A stretch of DNA of 8,304 nucleotides from an uncultured Mycoplasmatota bacterium (GCA_900551925.1 URXR01000054.1:1-8304); one strand, 5' to 3'; shown: positions 1 through 6,747, counted from the first letter of the stretch. The notes: generated by a model from the letters alone, not told the origin. Made by a program: numbers and translations.

Positions 1-650
1 CAACTAATCCTCTTGAAATACTTAATTATACTAAAGATGTTTTAGTATGTAATATACATAATAGACAAAGAACTAAAGAAATACTAAAAAACAATGGTGC
101 TAAAAGTGTTTATGGTACTGATGATATTTTAACAGAAAGTATAAATGGAAGTGGTTTTAATCCTAAATATGGTTTATTAGGTTCTAATATGGCTACAGAT
201 GAAACTTTAAAATTATTTCCTAAAGATGGAGAAAAACTTGTTTACGAAATACAAGAAATGTTAAAAGAAAAAACTAATAAAAATATTGAAGTAATGGTAT
301 ATGGTGATGGTGCTTTTAAAGATCCAGTTGGTAAAATATGGGAACTTGCTGATCCCGTTGTATCTCCTTTTTATACAAAAGGTCTAGAAGGAACACCAAA
401 TGAATTAAAACTTAAATATTTAGCAGATAATAAATATAATTCATTAAATGGCGAAAAATTAAATAAAGCATTAGAAGAAGAAATTAAAAATAAAAATAAA
501 AATTTAGTAGGTAAAAATGTATCTTTAGGTACTACACCAAGAAGATATACTGACCTTCTTGGATCTTTAGCAGATTTAACATCAGGTTCAGGAGATAAAG
601 GTACACCAGTTGTTTTAATTCAACATTATTTTGATAATTATTCAGATTAA
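1..650 (+). CDS. Coenzyme F420-0:L-glutamate ligase-like protein (5' partial)
   Basis: The reading frame is open from base 3, so the Met codon at 189 is internal and the real start lies before the window; about 215 C-terminal residues are visible, ending in TAA. They match my memory of the Bacillota branch of the CofE/F420-0:gamma-glutamyl ligase family: a NPKYGLLGSN segment, then VMVYGDGAFKDPVGKIWELA, SPFYTKGLEGTPNELKLKYL, and near the end TTPRRYTDLLGSLADLTSGS with GDKGTP. In methanogens and actinobacteria CofE adds glutamate to F420-0 using GTP. Low-GC Bacillota that carry this branch are not known to make F420, so the true substrate is uncertain; glutamylation of another acidic or nucleotide-linked molecule is possible but inferred. 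No clear intrinsic terminator follows, only AT-only inverted repeats around 653-690. The next gene, rpsD, has its own promoter 40 bases downstream and looks functionally unrelated. Confidence 0.8.
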   Translation, partial: TNPLEILNYTKDVLVCNIHNRQRTKEILKNNGAKSVYGTDDILTESINGSGFNPKYGLLGSNMATDETLKLFPKDGEKLVYEIQEMLKEKTNKNIEVMVYGDGAFKDPVGKIWELADPVVSPFYTKGLEGTPNELKLKYLADNKYNSLNGEKLNKALEEEIKNKNKNLVGKNVSLGTTPRRYTDLLGSLADLTSGSGDKGTPVVLIQHYFDNYSD

Positions 651-693
651 TTTAAAATTTTATCAGATTTAATAAGAAAAATACACATTTTAT

Positions 694-721
694 TTGACAA
701 ATTCATATAATTTGTTATAAT
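694..721 (+). promoter_or_regulatory. Promoter of rpsD
   Basis: A perfect -35 box TTGACA (694-699) and a perfect -10 box TATAAT (716-721) are separated by 16 bases. TG at 713-714 gives an extended -10 (TGTTATAAT). Transcription should start near 728, about 160 bases before the rpsD start codon. This is the best vegetative-sigma promoter in the window, as expected for a ribosomal protein gene. The 11-mer TGTTATAATTA (713-723) recurs on the minus strand directly in front of the cysteine desulfurase gene. Confidence 0.85.
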
Positions 722-727
722 TATTAC

Positions 728-886
728 TGCATAGACAAAAGAAACAGCATTTATTTATGAGTTTATAATGTGTTTTTTAAATTATTAGTAACTTTGCTGT
801 TAAGTGAAAGTATTAAAGAAAAACTCCCTATAAAAATTATAAATAACATTTCGATTGTTATGTAATAAATCGAAAGGAGAAAAATT
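728..886 (+). promoter_or_regulatory. Structured rpsD leader, candidate S4 autoregulatory RNA
   Basis: This untranslated leader of ~160 nt has several pairings readable by eye. (a) AACAGCA (743-749) pairs with TGCTGTT (795-801). (b) Bases 739-751 can instead pair with 767-778, with one bulged G (747) and one G-U pair, and the 3' arm ends in a T6 run (773-778), so (a) and (b) exclude each other. (c) GAGTTT (759-764), inside the loop of (a), pairs with AAACTC (821-826) outside it, a pseudoknot-type arrangement. (d) ATAACA (843-848) pairs with TGTTAT (856-861), and its whole loop TTTCGAT (849-855) pairs with ATCGAAA (869-875), which enters the Shine-Dalgarno AAAGGAG (873-879). Monocistronic rpsD of Bacillus subtilis is known to be repressed by S4 through its leader; that this leader does the same is inference. 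No small ORF was recognised in it. Confidence 0.6.
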
Positions 887-1489
887 ATGTCAAGATATAC
901 AGGTTCTAGTTACAAACAAGCTCGTCGTACTGGTTTTTCTCTTTTAGAAAATGGTAAAGAACTTGCTCGTAAACCTTACGGACCAGGTATCCATGGTCAA
1001 GATAGAAAACGAAGACCTTCTACTTACAGCACTCAATTAAAAGAAAAGCAAAAAGTACGTTTTATGTATGGTCTTAATGAAAGACAATTTGTAAAAACTT
1101 ACAAAGAAGCTGGAAAGATGGCAGGTATTCATGGGGAAAATCTTTTAAAACTTCTAGAATCTAGATTAGATAACTTAGTTTATCGTATGGGATTTGCTTC
1201 TACTAGAAGAGCTGCTAGACAACTTGTTAATCATGGACATATAACTGTTAATGGTAAAAAAGTAGATATTCCATCTTACAGATGTAAACCTGGTGATGTT
1301 ATTACTTTAAAAGAACAATCTAAAGATCATAAAGCAGTTAAAGAAGCATTAGATAAAGTACATAAAAGAGTTGAATTTATAACTTTTGATGATAGTAAAA
1401 TGACTGGTACTTTTGTAAGACTTCCTGAAAGAAGTGAACTTAATCCAGAAATTAATGAATCATTAATCGTTGAATACTACAATAGATAA
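887..1489 (+). CDS. rpsD: 30S ribosomal protein S4
   Basis: S4 is a primary 16S rRNA-binding protein that nucleates assembly of the 30S body and contributes to decoding accuracy. The product is 200 residues, the normal bacterial length. It starts with MSRYTGSSYKQARRTGFSLL and carries PYGPGIHGQDRKR (30-42) and QLKEKQKVRFMYGLNERQF (50-68). The S4 RNA-binding domain spans about 91-140 (LESRLDNLVYRMGFASTRRA, then VNHGHITVNGKKVDIPSYRC). The N-terminal zinc-binding cysteines of some S4 versions are absent; C133 is the only cysteine, so this is a zinc-free form. AAAGGAG (873-879) sits 7 bases before the ATG and fixes the start. Arg codons CGT are more frequent here than in the neighbours, as expected for high expression. 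The gene stands alone with its own promoter, leader and terminator, the arrangement known from Bacillus, rather than lying inside the alpha operon as in Escherichia coli. Confidence 0.98.
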   Translation: MSRYTGSSYKQARRTGFSLLENGKELARKPYGPGIHGQDRKRRPSTYSTQLKEKQKVRFMYGLNERQFVKTYKEAGKMAGIHGENLLKLLESRLDNLVYRMGFASTRRAARQLVNHGHITVNGKKVDIPSYRCKPGDVITLKEQSKDHKAVKEALDKVHKRVEFITFDDSKMTGTFVRLPERSELNPEINESLIVEYYNR

Positions 1490-1491
1490 TA

Positions 1492-1524
1492 AAAAACACT
1501 TCATAAGAGGTGTTTTTATTTTAG
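1492..1524. terminator. Bidirectional intrinsic terminator
   Basis: An 11-bp stem is formed by 1492-1502 (AAAAACACTTC) and 1507-1517 (GAGGTGTTTTT) with one T-G pair and an ATAA loop. It lies 2 bases after the rpsD stop and is followed by a T-rich tail to 1522. Read on the minus strand, the same stem ends in a run of six T and lies 7 bases beyond the stop of the DHHW protein gene. It therefore most likely ends transcription of both convergent units. Confidence 0.88.
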
Positions 1525-2658
1525 TTAATTTTTTCCTAGATGTAATTTCATTTGAGGAATACTAAAAGCATTATTAGATTGGGCAGGAATAAATATTACA
1601 TAATCGATATCATATTTATCTACATAGTAATTTATATCATGTCCTGTTTTATTATGTCTATAATCTATAGATACCATTCGATTGTAACTTGGGATTGATA
1701 AGGCTTCTAAGATATTAGTAAATGACGATCCTACAAACATAATATTTTTACCTTCTTTATTGGTCTCTATTCGAGTATAAGCCATATCTCCTTCCATATA
1801 AGCTTCTTCATAAGAATTGCCTGTCCCATAGACTCTTTTGTTACTTTCTTTATCGTTTTCATATCTAGTATAGGCTATTTCTTGTTTAGGAACTAGATAC
1901 AACTCTTCTGGCTGTGATTTTATAGTTTGTCCTAGTTGCCTATTGTAAGCACCATTTACAATAGTCTTTTTAATTTCAAACATGTCCTCTAAATCATAGG
2001 AAGAAACATCAGTATAATCATTAATTTTGTTATAAAGTAAATAAGCACATCTTGGAGTTATATGATGATCATTAGAATAGTAACAATTATAGATATTACC
2101 GTCTTTAAAAACTTCTAAGGCATCAATAAAAATTATGTCTTCATTTAAACTTTCTTTAACTATGTTTACAGATTTTTGATAGATATCTAGACTCGAATTA
2201 TAAGTTTTAGGAAGTTCTTTAGTCATATAAGCATCTTTTCTAGGAATAGATAAAAAGATAAATTTAGCATCTATTTTTTTTGATTCTTCATTAATTAAAT
2301 TAGTAACATTTTCTAATCCTTTATAGTAATTATTAGTTACTTCTTTTTGACTAGCAGTATAAAGTTCTCCGTCTTTTCCTTCGACTACGTCACCATAATA
2401 TCTTTGAAACTGGAACAGAAAATACCCCTTTACTAAGTAATCACGAAGTTCTAATTGATCATTAAAAGCTGTTGTTAAGGTATCATAGTAATTGTTATTT
2501 AATAAACTTTTAAAACTAAACTTAGGAAAAGTTGTAAGATTTCTTCTTTCGGTTTCACTTACTTTTTCATTATTAAATATAGTAGTAATCATAAAGAAAA
2601 AGATAATTATTAGAAAGGAACTTATAAAGATACTTTTGATTATTTTTTCACTTTTCAT
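1525..2658 (-). CDS. DHHW/AlgJ-like membrane-anchored acyl-transfer protein
   Basis: This 377-residue protein has a single N-terminal membrane anchor (about 9-28) after a lysine-containing start, so the rest should lie outside the cell. It resembles the DHHW family, the Gram-positive counterpart of AlgJ/AlgX, SGNH-hydrolase-like proteins that act beside an MBOAT protein in O-acetylation of exported polysaccharides. Visible motifs: ERRNLTTFPKFS (37-48), typical of the region after the anchor; DHH at D197-H198-H199, matching the catalytic DxH (this copy reads DHHI rather than DHHW); and GSSF at 310-313, where S312 would be the catalytic serine of the GxS motif. The only two cysteines, C192 and C204, flank the DHH motif. 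The start is set by GGAGG (2666-2670), 7 bases upstream of the ATG. It is the last gene of the operon, 12 bases after the MBOAT gene. The acyl group and polymer acceptor cannot be read from sequence. Confidence 0.85.
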   Translation of the reverse strand: MKSEKIIKSIFISSFLIIIFFFMITTIFNNEKVSETERRNLTTFPKFSFKSLLNNNYYDTLTTAFNDQLELRDYLVKGYFLFQFQRYYGDVVEGKDGELYTASQKEVTNNYYKGLENVTNLINEESKKIDAKFIFLSIPRKDAYMTKELPKTYNSSLDIYQKSVNIVKESLNEDIIFIDALEVFKDGNIYNCYYSNDHHITPRCAYLLYNKINDYTDVSSYDLEDMFEIKKTIVNGAYNRQLGQTIKSQPEELYLVPKQEIAYTRYENDKESNKRVYGTGNSYEEAYMEGDMAYTRIETNKEGKNIMFVGSSFTNILEALSIPSYNRMVSIDYRHNKTGHDINYYVDKYDIDYVIFIPAQSNNAFSIPQMKLHLGKN

Positions 2659-2670
2659 ACTTTAACCTCC

Positions 2671-4071
2671 TTAAAACCTAAAATAGATGAAAGGATTATA
2701 ACTAGAATAGGCTAAAAACATAATAGTTATTATAAAGATTACAATTAAACTTCCATAATGTAAAATATTTAAAGCTAGTTTTAGTCTTCCTTCTTTTAGA
2801 AAGTTAATTTTATCTACTATTTTATAATAAACTGGCATAGAGAAAATAATGGCTAGAATAAAATAAATAGCATAAGTTTCTAAATAGATTAGTAATTCAT
2901 TTAAAGAAAATTCAGTTATTTTTAGAGTAAACATACTGGTAAACATAGTTTTGATGCTATCTAAACTTTCGCATCTAAAGATAACCCAGCCGATTAAAAC
3001 AATAAATAAGGTATAAATATGTCTTATTACATTTGGGGTTTTAGCTAGTACTTTATTGAAAACAAATTTTTCTAGCATTAAAAAGATAAAATAATAAAGT
3101 CCCCAGATTACAAAGTTCCACTCTGCTCCATGCCAAAAACCTGTTAAGAGCCAGACAATAAATAAATTAATTATTTGTCTTTTTATTCCTTTTCTATTTC
3201 CTCCAAGAGGGATATAGACATAATCACGGAACCAAGTTGATAAGGAAATATGCCACCTTCTCCAAAATTCTGTAATACTTTTAGAGATATAAGGAAAATT
3301 AAAATTCTCTAAGAATTTAAAGCCGAATATTCTGCCTAGACCGATAGCCATATCAGAATATGCTGAAAAATCAAAATAGATTTGGAACATATAAGCAATA
3401 GCCCCAAGCCATGCAACAGGAGTTGAGATATCAGATGAGGCAAAAATAGTGTCTGCTAAGGCTCCCATTTGATTAGCAATAATTACTTTTTTGGCTAGTC
3501 CTAAGATAAATCTTCTTATTCCATACTCGACATCTTCAAAAGTGGTTTTTCTTACTTTTAATTCTTGTTCAATTGTTTCATATCTGACAATTGGTCCGGC
3601 AACTAGCTGAGGGAATAAGGAAACGTATAATAAAAGAGTTAAATAATTTTTTTGAAGGCTTACTTTATTTCGGTAGACATCGATAACATAACTCATAGCT
3701 TGAAAAGTGTAAAAAGAAATTCCTATAGGAAGGACAATATCAGGAATAGTTATATTAAGGCCAAAAATATTATTTACATTTTCTAAGAAAAAGCCTGTGT
3801 ATTTAAAATAAACTAAAGTAGCAATATTTAAAATTAGAGTTAAAATTAAAAATAGCTTCTTTTTATTGGTTTTATTAATTAGGATAGCTCCGATATAATC
3901 AATTAAAACGACAAAAAGAAGAACTAAGAGAAATTTTGGCCCTCCGAAAATGTAAAAAACTAAACTAAAAAATAAAAGAATATAATTTTTTAGTTTCTTA
4001 GGAGCTAAAAAATAACATAGTAAAACTAAGGGCAGGAATAGAAAAACAAAGATTGTGCTGCTAAATACCAT
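2671..4071 (-). CDS. AlgI-type MBOAT membrane O-acyltransferase
   Basis: This 466-residue polytopic membrane protein belongs to the MBOAT family of the AlgI/DltB/PatA type, which passes an acyl group from a cytoplasmic donor across the membrane to a polysaccharide-modifying partner. Diagnostic stretches are PIGISFYTFQAMSYVIDVYR (115-134), FPQLVAGPIVRY (153-164), IYFDFSAYSDMAIGLGRIFG (231-250), FWRRWHISLSTWFRDYVYIP (269-288) with H274, and LLTGFWHGAEWNFVIWGLYY (308-327), where H314 is the invariant catalytic histidine. The C-terminus PFIYFRF is also typical. Length is normal and all key residues are present. AAAGGAGG (4077-4084) precedes the ATG and overlaps the stop codon of the upstream reductase gene, which suggests coupled translation. 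With the DHHW gene directly downstream, cell-surface polysaccharide acylation (probably acetylation) is the best role. DltB is less likely, since no dltA, dltC or dltD is present and the partner is DHHW-like. Confidence 0.93.
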   Translation of the reverse strand: MVFSSTIFVFLFLPLVLLCYFLAPKKLKNYILLFFSLVFYIFGGPKFLLVLLFVVLIDYIGAILINKTNKKKLFLILTLILNIATLVYFKYTGFFLENVNNIFGLNITIPDIVLPIGISFYTFQAMSYVIDVYRNKVSLQKNYLTLLLYVSLFPQLVAGPIVRYETIEQELKVRKTTFEDVEYGIRRFILGLAKKVIIANQMGALADTIFASSDISTPVAWLGAIAYMFQIYFDFSAYSDMAIGLGRIFGFKFLENFNFPYISKSITEFWRRWHISLSTWFRDYVYIPLGGNRKGIKRQIINLFIVWLLTGFWHGAEWNFVIWGLYYFIFLMLEKFVFNKVLAKTPNVIRHIYTLFIVLIGWVIFRCESLDSIKTMFTSMFTLKITEFSLNELLIYLETYAIYFILAIIFSMPVYYKIVDKINFLKEGRLKLALNILHYGSLIVIFIITIMFLAYSSYNPFIYFRF

Positions 4072-4082
4072 AATTTCCTCCT

Positions 4083-5345
4083 TTAAAAGTTAAACATTAA
4101 CCATTCTGGTTTAAAGATCATTAAAAGTCCAATTAGGATCATGATAATTCCTCCGATTAAATGAGAGTATTTTCCATATTTATTACTAATAGCAGTAATT
4201 TTTAAAGTTTTCATAGCAATTATAAATACTACTAAATCATCTAATAAAAAGAAGAAGACATATATTAAAATATAAATAATATTTTGAGTACTAGTTACAT
4301 TGTTACTAGCTAAAATTTCAGTAAACATTACTGGAAGACCTAGAGAACATAAAAGTTCAATTATATTAACTGTAAATGCTAAGACAATAATTCCTCCCAG
4401 AGCTAAAATAAATTTTTTGTTTTCAGTTATATTTTTAATTTTGGTTATAATTTTTTTTCTTCTTTCTTTATTTACTATCTCACAACCAGTATCTTTTCTG
4501 GTCTTAATATAACGATAGATATTATAACTACCAAAGATAAGGGCAAATAAAGCTAGACCTATTTTTAAAATTGTAATGCTATTTATAAACATAGCTAGAT
4601 TTAAGAAACTTACCATAAATAGAAAATAAATAAAGGCACTAGTAACTAAAAAAGTAATACCTAAAATCCACATTCTATTTCGTTTAGGATAGTCAAAAAG
4701 CATAGTTATTAAAAAGATTAGTATCCACATAGCACAGGGATTAAATCCATCTACTAAACCAATTATTATGGCAATTACAGGTAATGAAAAGTCTGCTAGA
4801 TTGACATTTCCAATTAAAGGAATAGAAAAGTTTATTTCTTTATTCTCTTCTTTATTATTTTTTTCTTTAATATCTTCTAAATCTATTTCTTTTTTATCCT
4901 CTTCAAAACTGGAATTATTATCACTGTTATCATCAGTGTCCTCAATAGTCCCCTCTTCTATTCCTAGAACTATTCCAGCTTTATCAGTATAAGATGTTTT
5001 TTGAGCGGTTTTTATGGCATCATCAATTTGGTCTTCGGTTACTCCTTCCATAAAACCTTGAATTACTTGTTTTCCTACGACTAAGTAAGGGACTCCTTGA
5101 GGAGTTACGTCCATGGCCTCTCCTACTTCTTCCCAAAGTTTTTGATTGGCTTCATCATACCATACTTCGTATCTATAAATATTAAGATCATCATCAGAAT
5201 TGTAGTTAGAGTCTAAATATTCTTCTAGAGCACTACAATGAGGACAACCATTTCCATAGAATAAATATAAGTTAACTTCTTTAGCAGATACCATAGTTGG
5301 TAATAATAAAAAAGCTGCTATTATCAAGAATATATATTTTTTCAT
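4083..5345 (-). CDS. Exported thioredoxin domain fused to CcdA/DsbD-like membrane reductase
   Basis: The 420-residue protein has three parts. A signal segment (1-21, KK then a hydrophobic core ending VSA) leads into a thioredoxin-fold domain (about 23-117) with active site C34-P-H-C37 and the cis-proline motif GVP (84-86). An acidic, low-complexity linker follows (about 128-172, rich in D, E, N and K). The C-terminal part has six hydrophobic segments (about 186-217, 225-247, 251-276, 312-340, 356-378, 395-413). One cysteine lies in the first (C204, GFNPCAMW) and one in the fourth (C333, ELLCSLGLP), the pair position of CcdA/DsbD membrane domains that pass electrons across the membrane. The thioredoxin domain should face outward and receive electrons from the C204/C333 pair. 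The stop overlaps the Shine-Dalgarno of the MBOAT gene. The start is supported by AGGTGG (5350-5355), which overlaps the stop of the thioredoxin-like gene. The substrate is unknown; no cytochrome c gene is nearby. Confidence 0.88.
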   Translation of the reverse strand: MKKYIFLIIAAFLLLPTMVSAKEVNLYLFYGNGCPHCSALEEYLDSNYNSDDDLNIYRYEVWYDEANQKLWEEVGEAMDVTPQGVPYLVVGKQVIQGFMEGVTEDQIDDAIKTAQKTSYTDKAGIVLGIEEGTIEDTDDNSDNNSSFEEDKKEIDLEDIKEKNNKEENKEINFSIPLIGNVNLADFSLPVIAIIIGLVDGFNPCAMWILIFLITMLFDYPKRNRMWILGITFLVTSAFIYFLFMVSFLNLAMFINSITILKIGLALFALIFGSYNIYRYIKTRKDTGCEIVNKERRKKIITKIKNITENKKFILALGGIIVLAFTVNIIELLCSLGLPVMFTEILASNNVTSTQNIIYILIYVFFFLLDDLVVFIIAMKTLKITAISNKYGKYSHLIGGIIMILIGLLMIFKPEWLMFNF

Positions 5346-5353
5346 TTAACCAC

Positions 5354-5605
5354 CTATTTATATTTTTTGATTTCTTTTTCTATTTCTTCATATGATGATT
5401 CTCCAGTTAGTCTAGATAATTCTTTACCATTTTCATCGGCAAATATTAATACTGGTAAGATATTTCCTACTTCATAAGGACAATCGTCGAAATCATAATC
5501 AATTTCTGTTACATGAACTTTATAATTTTCTAATATTTTTTCTAAAGTATTATTTATAAGTATACAGGATAAACATCCTAGGGAAGTTATTTTTATTATT
5601 TTCAT
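5354..5605 (-). CDS. Small thioredoxin-like redox protein
   Basis: This 83-residue protein without signal peptide or membrane segment is likely cytoplasmic. It has a C11-L-S-C14 active-site motif after the first beta strand (MKIIKITSLG), a strand VHVTEIDYDFDD, a third cysteine C42 in DDCPYEVG, and a cis-proline candidate in ILPVLIF (P51). The order strand, CxxC helix, strand, helix, cis-Pro, strand pair (VLIFADENGKEL), helix is that of a minimal thioredoxin/glutaredoxin fold. It is clearly shorter than classical thioredoxin (about 105) and lacks WCGPC. AAAGGAG (5614-5620) lies 8 bases before the ATG. Its ATG overlaps the TGA of the cysteine desulfurase gene (ATGA), so the two are translationally coupled. 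The membrane reductase starts 8 bases downstream, so a role as its cytoplasmic electron donor is the simplest inference. Accepting sulfur from the desulfurase is an alternative. Confidence 0.8.
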   Translation of the reverse strand: MKIIKITSLGCLSCILINNTLEKILENYKVHVTEIDYDFDDCPYEVGNILPVLIFADENGKELSRLTGESSYEEIEKEIKKYK

Positions 5606-6687
5606 TTTGCTAACTCCTTTAGTTTTTCGATAAATATATCTAACTCTTCTTTAGTAGTTTTATAAGAAATACTAATTCTAATAGAGTTTTCGGCTCTTGT
5701 TATATCATGATATAGTTCATTTACAACTTGAGAGTAATTGCCACTTGAACAAGCTGTTTTACTAGAGATAAAAATATTATTATTAGAAAAATATTCTAAA
5801 GCCTCTTCACTATTTATATTAGAAAGACTAATATTTAAAATATGAGGAATTGAATAAGAATTAGAGTTTATAGTAACTAAGTCTTTTATATTAGTTTTTA
5901 GATATTGATTTAATTCATCAACGTATTTATATTTTTCTTCTAGATTAGTAAAAGCTTCTTTTATAGCAATACTTGAAGAAGTTATGAGAGATGTTTGAGG
6001 AGTACCACTTCTGTAAATTGATAAAGATTTTCCACCATGAATTAGAGGAATAAGTTTGATATTTTCTTTTTTTATTAAACCTCCGATCCCTTTAATTCCA
6101 AATATTTTGTGCATTGAAAAGCTAGCTAAATCAATGTTAGTTAAATCAAAAGAGCATTTACCTAAGGCTTGGGTTATGTCACTATGAAAGATAACATTGG
6201 GATATTTTTTTAATTTTTTCCCTATTTCTTCGATAGGTTGTCTAAGTCCAGTTTCAGAATTTACTGCTCCGATCGAGATTAAAGTTTTAGTATTATCATC
6301 AATTAAACTTAGTAGATGATTTATATCGATAAGACCAGATTCCTCTAAATTTACAAAATCTATTTTGACATTTTTAGTTTGTAAGAAGCCTAAAGGAGTT
6401 GTTATAGAAGAATGTTCTAGCTTTGTTGTTATAATATGACTGACATTTAAACCTTTTAAAACCATATTATTAGATTCACTGGCACCGCTTGTAAAAATAA
6501 GTTCATTTTCTTTGATATTTAAAAGATTTGTAATAGTTTTTGTAGATTCTTTTATTTCATTTAAAGCTTCTTTTCCTAGTTTATGATTGGAATTAGGATT
6601 AGCAAAGTATTTTTCTTCTGTTTCAGTAAATTTATTTAAAACTTTGGTATCTGCTTTAGTAGTAGCAGAATAATCTAAGTATATCAT
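5602..6687 (-). CDS. Cysteine desulfurase (NifS/IscS class)
   Basis: This PLP enzyme removes sulfur from L-cysteine, giving alanine and an enzyme-bound persulfide used for Fe-S clusters or thiolated tRNA and cofactors. The 361 residues carry the whole class V aminotransferase signature set: MIYLDYSATT at the start, ANPNSNH (29-35), TSGASESNN (66-74), H92 of KLEHSS stacking on PLP, NSETG (143-147), HSDITQALG with D170 and Q173, the PLP lysine K194 in SMHKIFGIKG, RSGTPQ (226-231), and the catalytic cysteine C313 in TACSSG. The loop around C313 fits the NifS/IscS group rather than SufS. It is a little shorter than Escherichia coli IscS. AGGTGA (6692-6697) supports the start. It is the first gene of the operon and overlaps the thioredoxin-like gene by 4 bases. 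No iscU, thiI or mnmA lies in the window, so the sulfur acceptor is unknown; iscS or nifS naming would be a guess. Confidence 0.95.
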   Translation of the reverse strand: MIYLDYSATTKADTKVLNKFTETEEKYFANPNSNHKLGKEALNEIKESTKTITNLLNIKENELIFTSGASESNNMVLKGLNVSHIITTKLEHSSITTPLGFLQTKNVKIDFVNLEESGLIDINHLLSLIDDNTKTLISIGAVNSETGLRQPIEEIGKKLKKYPNVIFHSDITQALGKCSFDLTNIDLASFSMHKIFGIKGIGGLIKKENIKLIPLIHGGKSLSIYRSGTPQTSLITSSSIAIKEAFTNLEEKYKYVDELNQYLKTNIKDLVTINSNSYSIPHILNISLSNINSEEALEYFSNNNIFISSKTACSSGNYSQVVNELYHDITRAENSIRISISYKTTKEELDIFIEKLKELAK

Positions 6688-6702
6688 AACATCACCTTTT
6701 TA

Positions 6703-6747
6703 ATTATAACACAGGATTATTAATTTTTAAAATTGGAAATGATTATA
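6703..6747 (-). promoter_or_regulatory. Candidate promoter(s) of the five-gene operon
   Basis: Two TATAAT boxes are seen on the minus strand. The one at 6747-6742 would give an untranslated leader of about 48 nt, but no good -35 is found at 17 bases. The one at 6708-6703 is an extended -10 (TGTTATAAT) identical to the rpsD box, with a weak TTTAAA (6731-6726) at 17 bases. It would start transcription inside the Shine-Dalgarno (around 6696), leaving only ~9 nt before the ATG. Which one is used cannot be decided by eye. The terminator just upstream makes a promoter in this gap likely. Confidence 0.45.

Noticed and set aside
189..650. Complete 153-residue gene starting at Met 189
   Set aside because: The frame is open and conserved back to base 3 (including NPKYGLLGSN), and no Shine-Dalgarno precedes 189, so this Met is internal.
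653..690. Terminator after the F420-ligase-like gene
   Set aside because: Only short AT-only repeats such as AAAAT/ATTTT are present, too weak to call.
2671..4071. DltB of a teichoic acid D-alanylation operon
   Set aside because: No dltA, dltC or dltD nearby; the downstream partner is DHHW/AlgJ-like, which fits the AlgI group.
4300..4992. Plus-strand open frames at 4300-4512 and 4768-4992
   Set aside because: Both lie antisense inside the thioredoxin-CcdA gene, have low-complexity products and no ribosome-binding sites.
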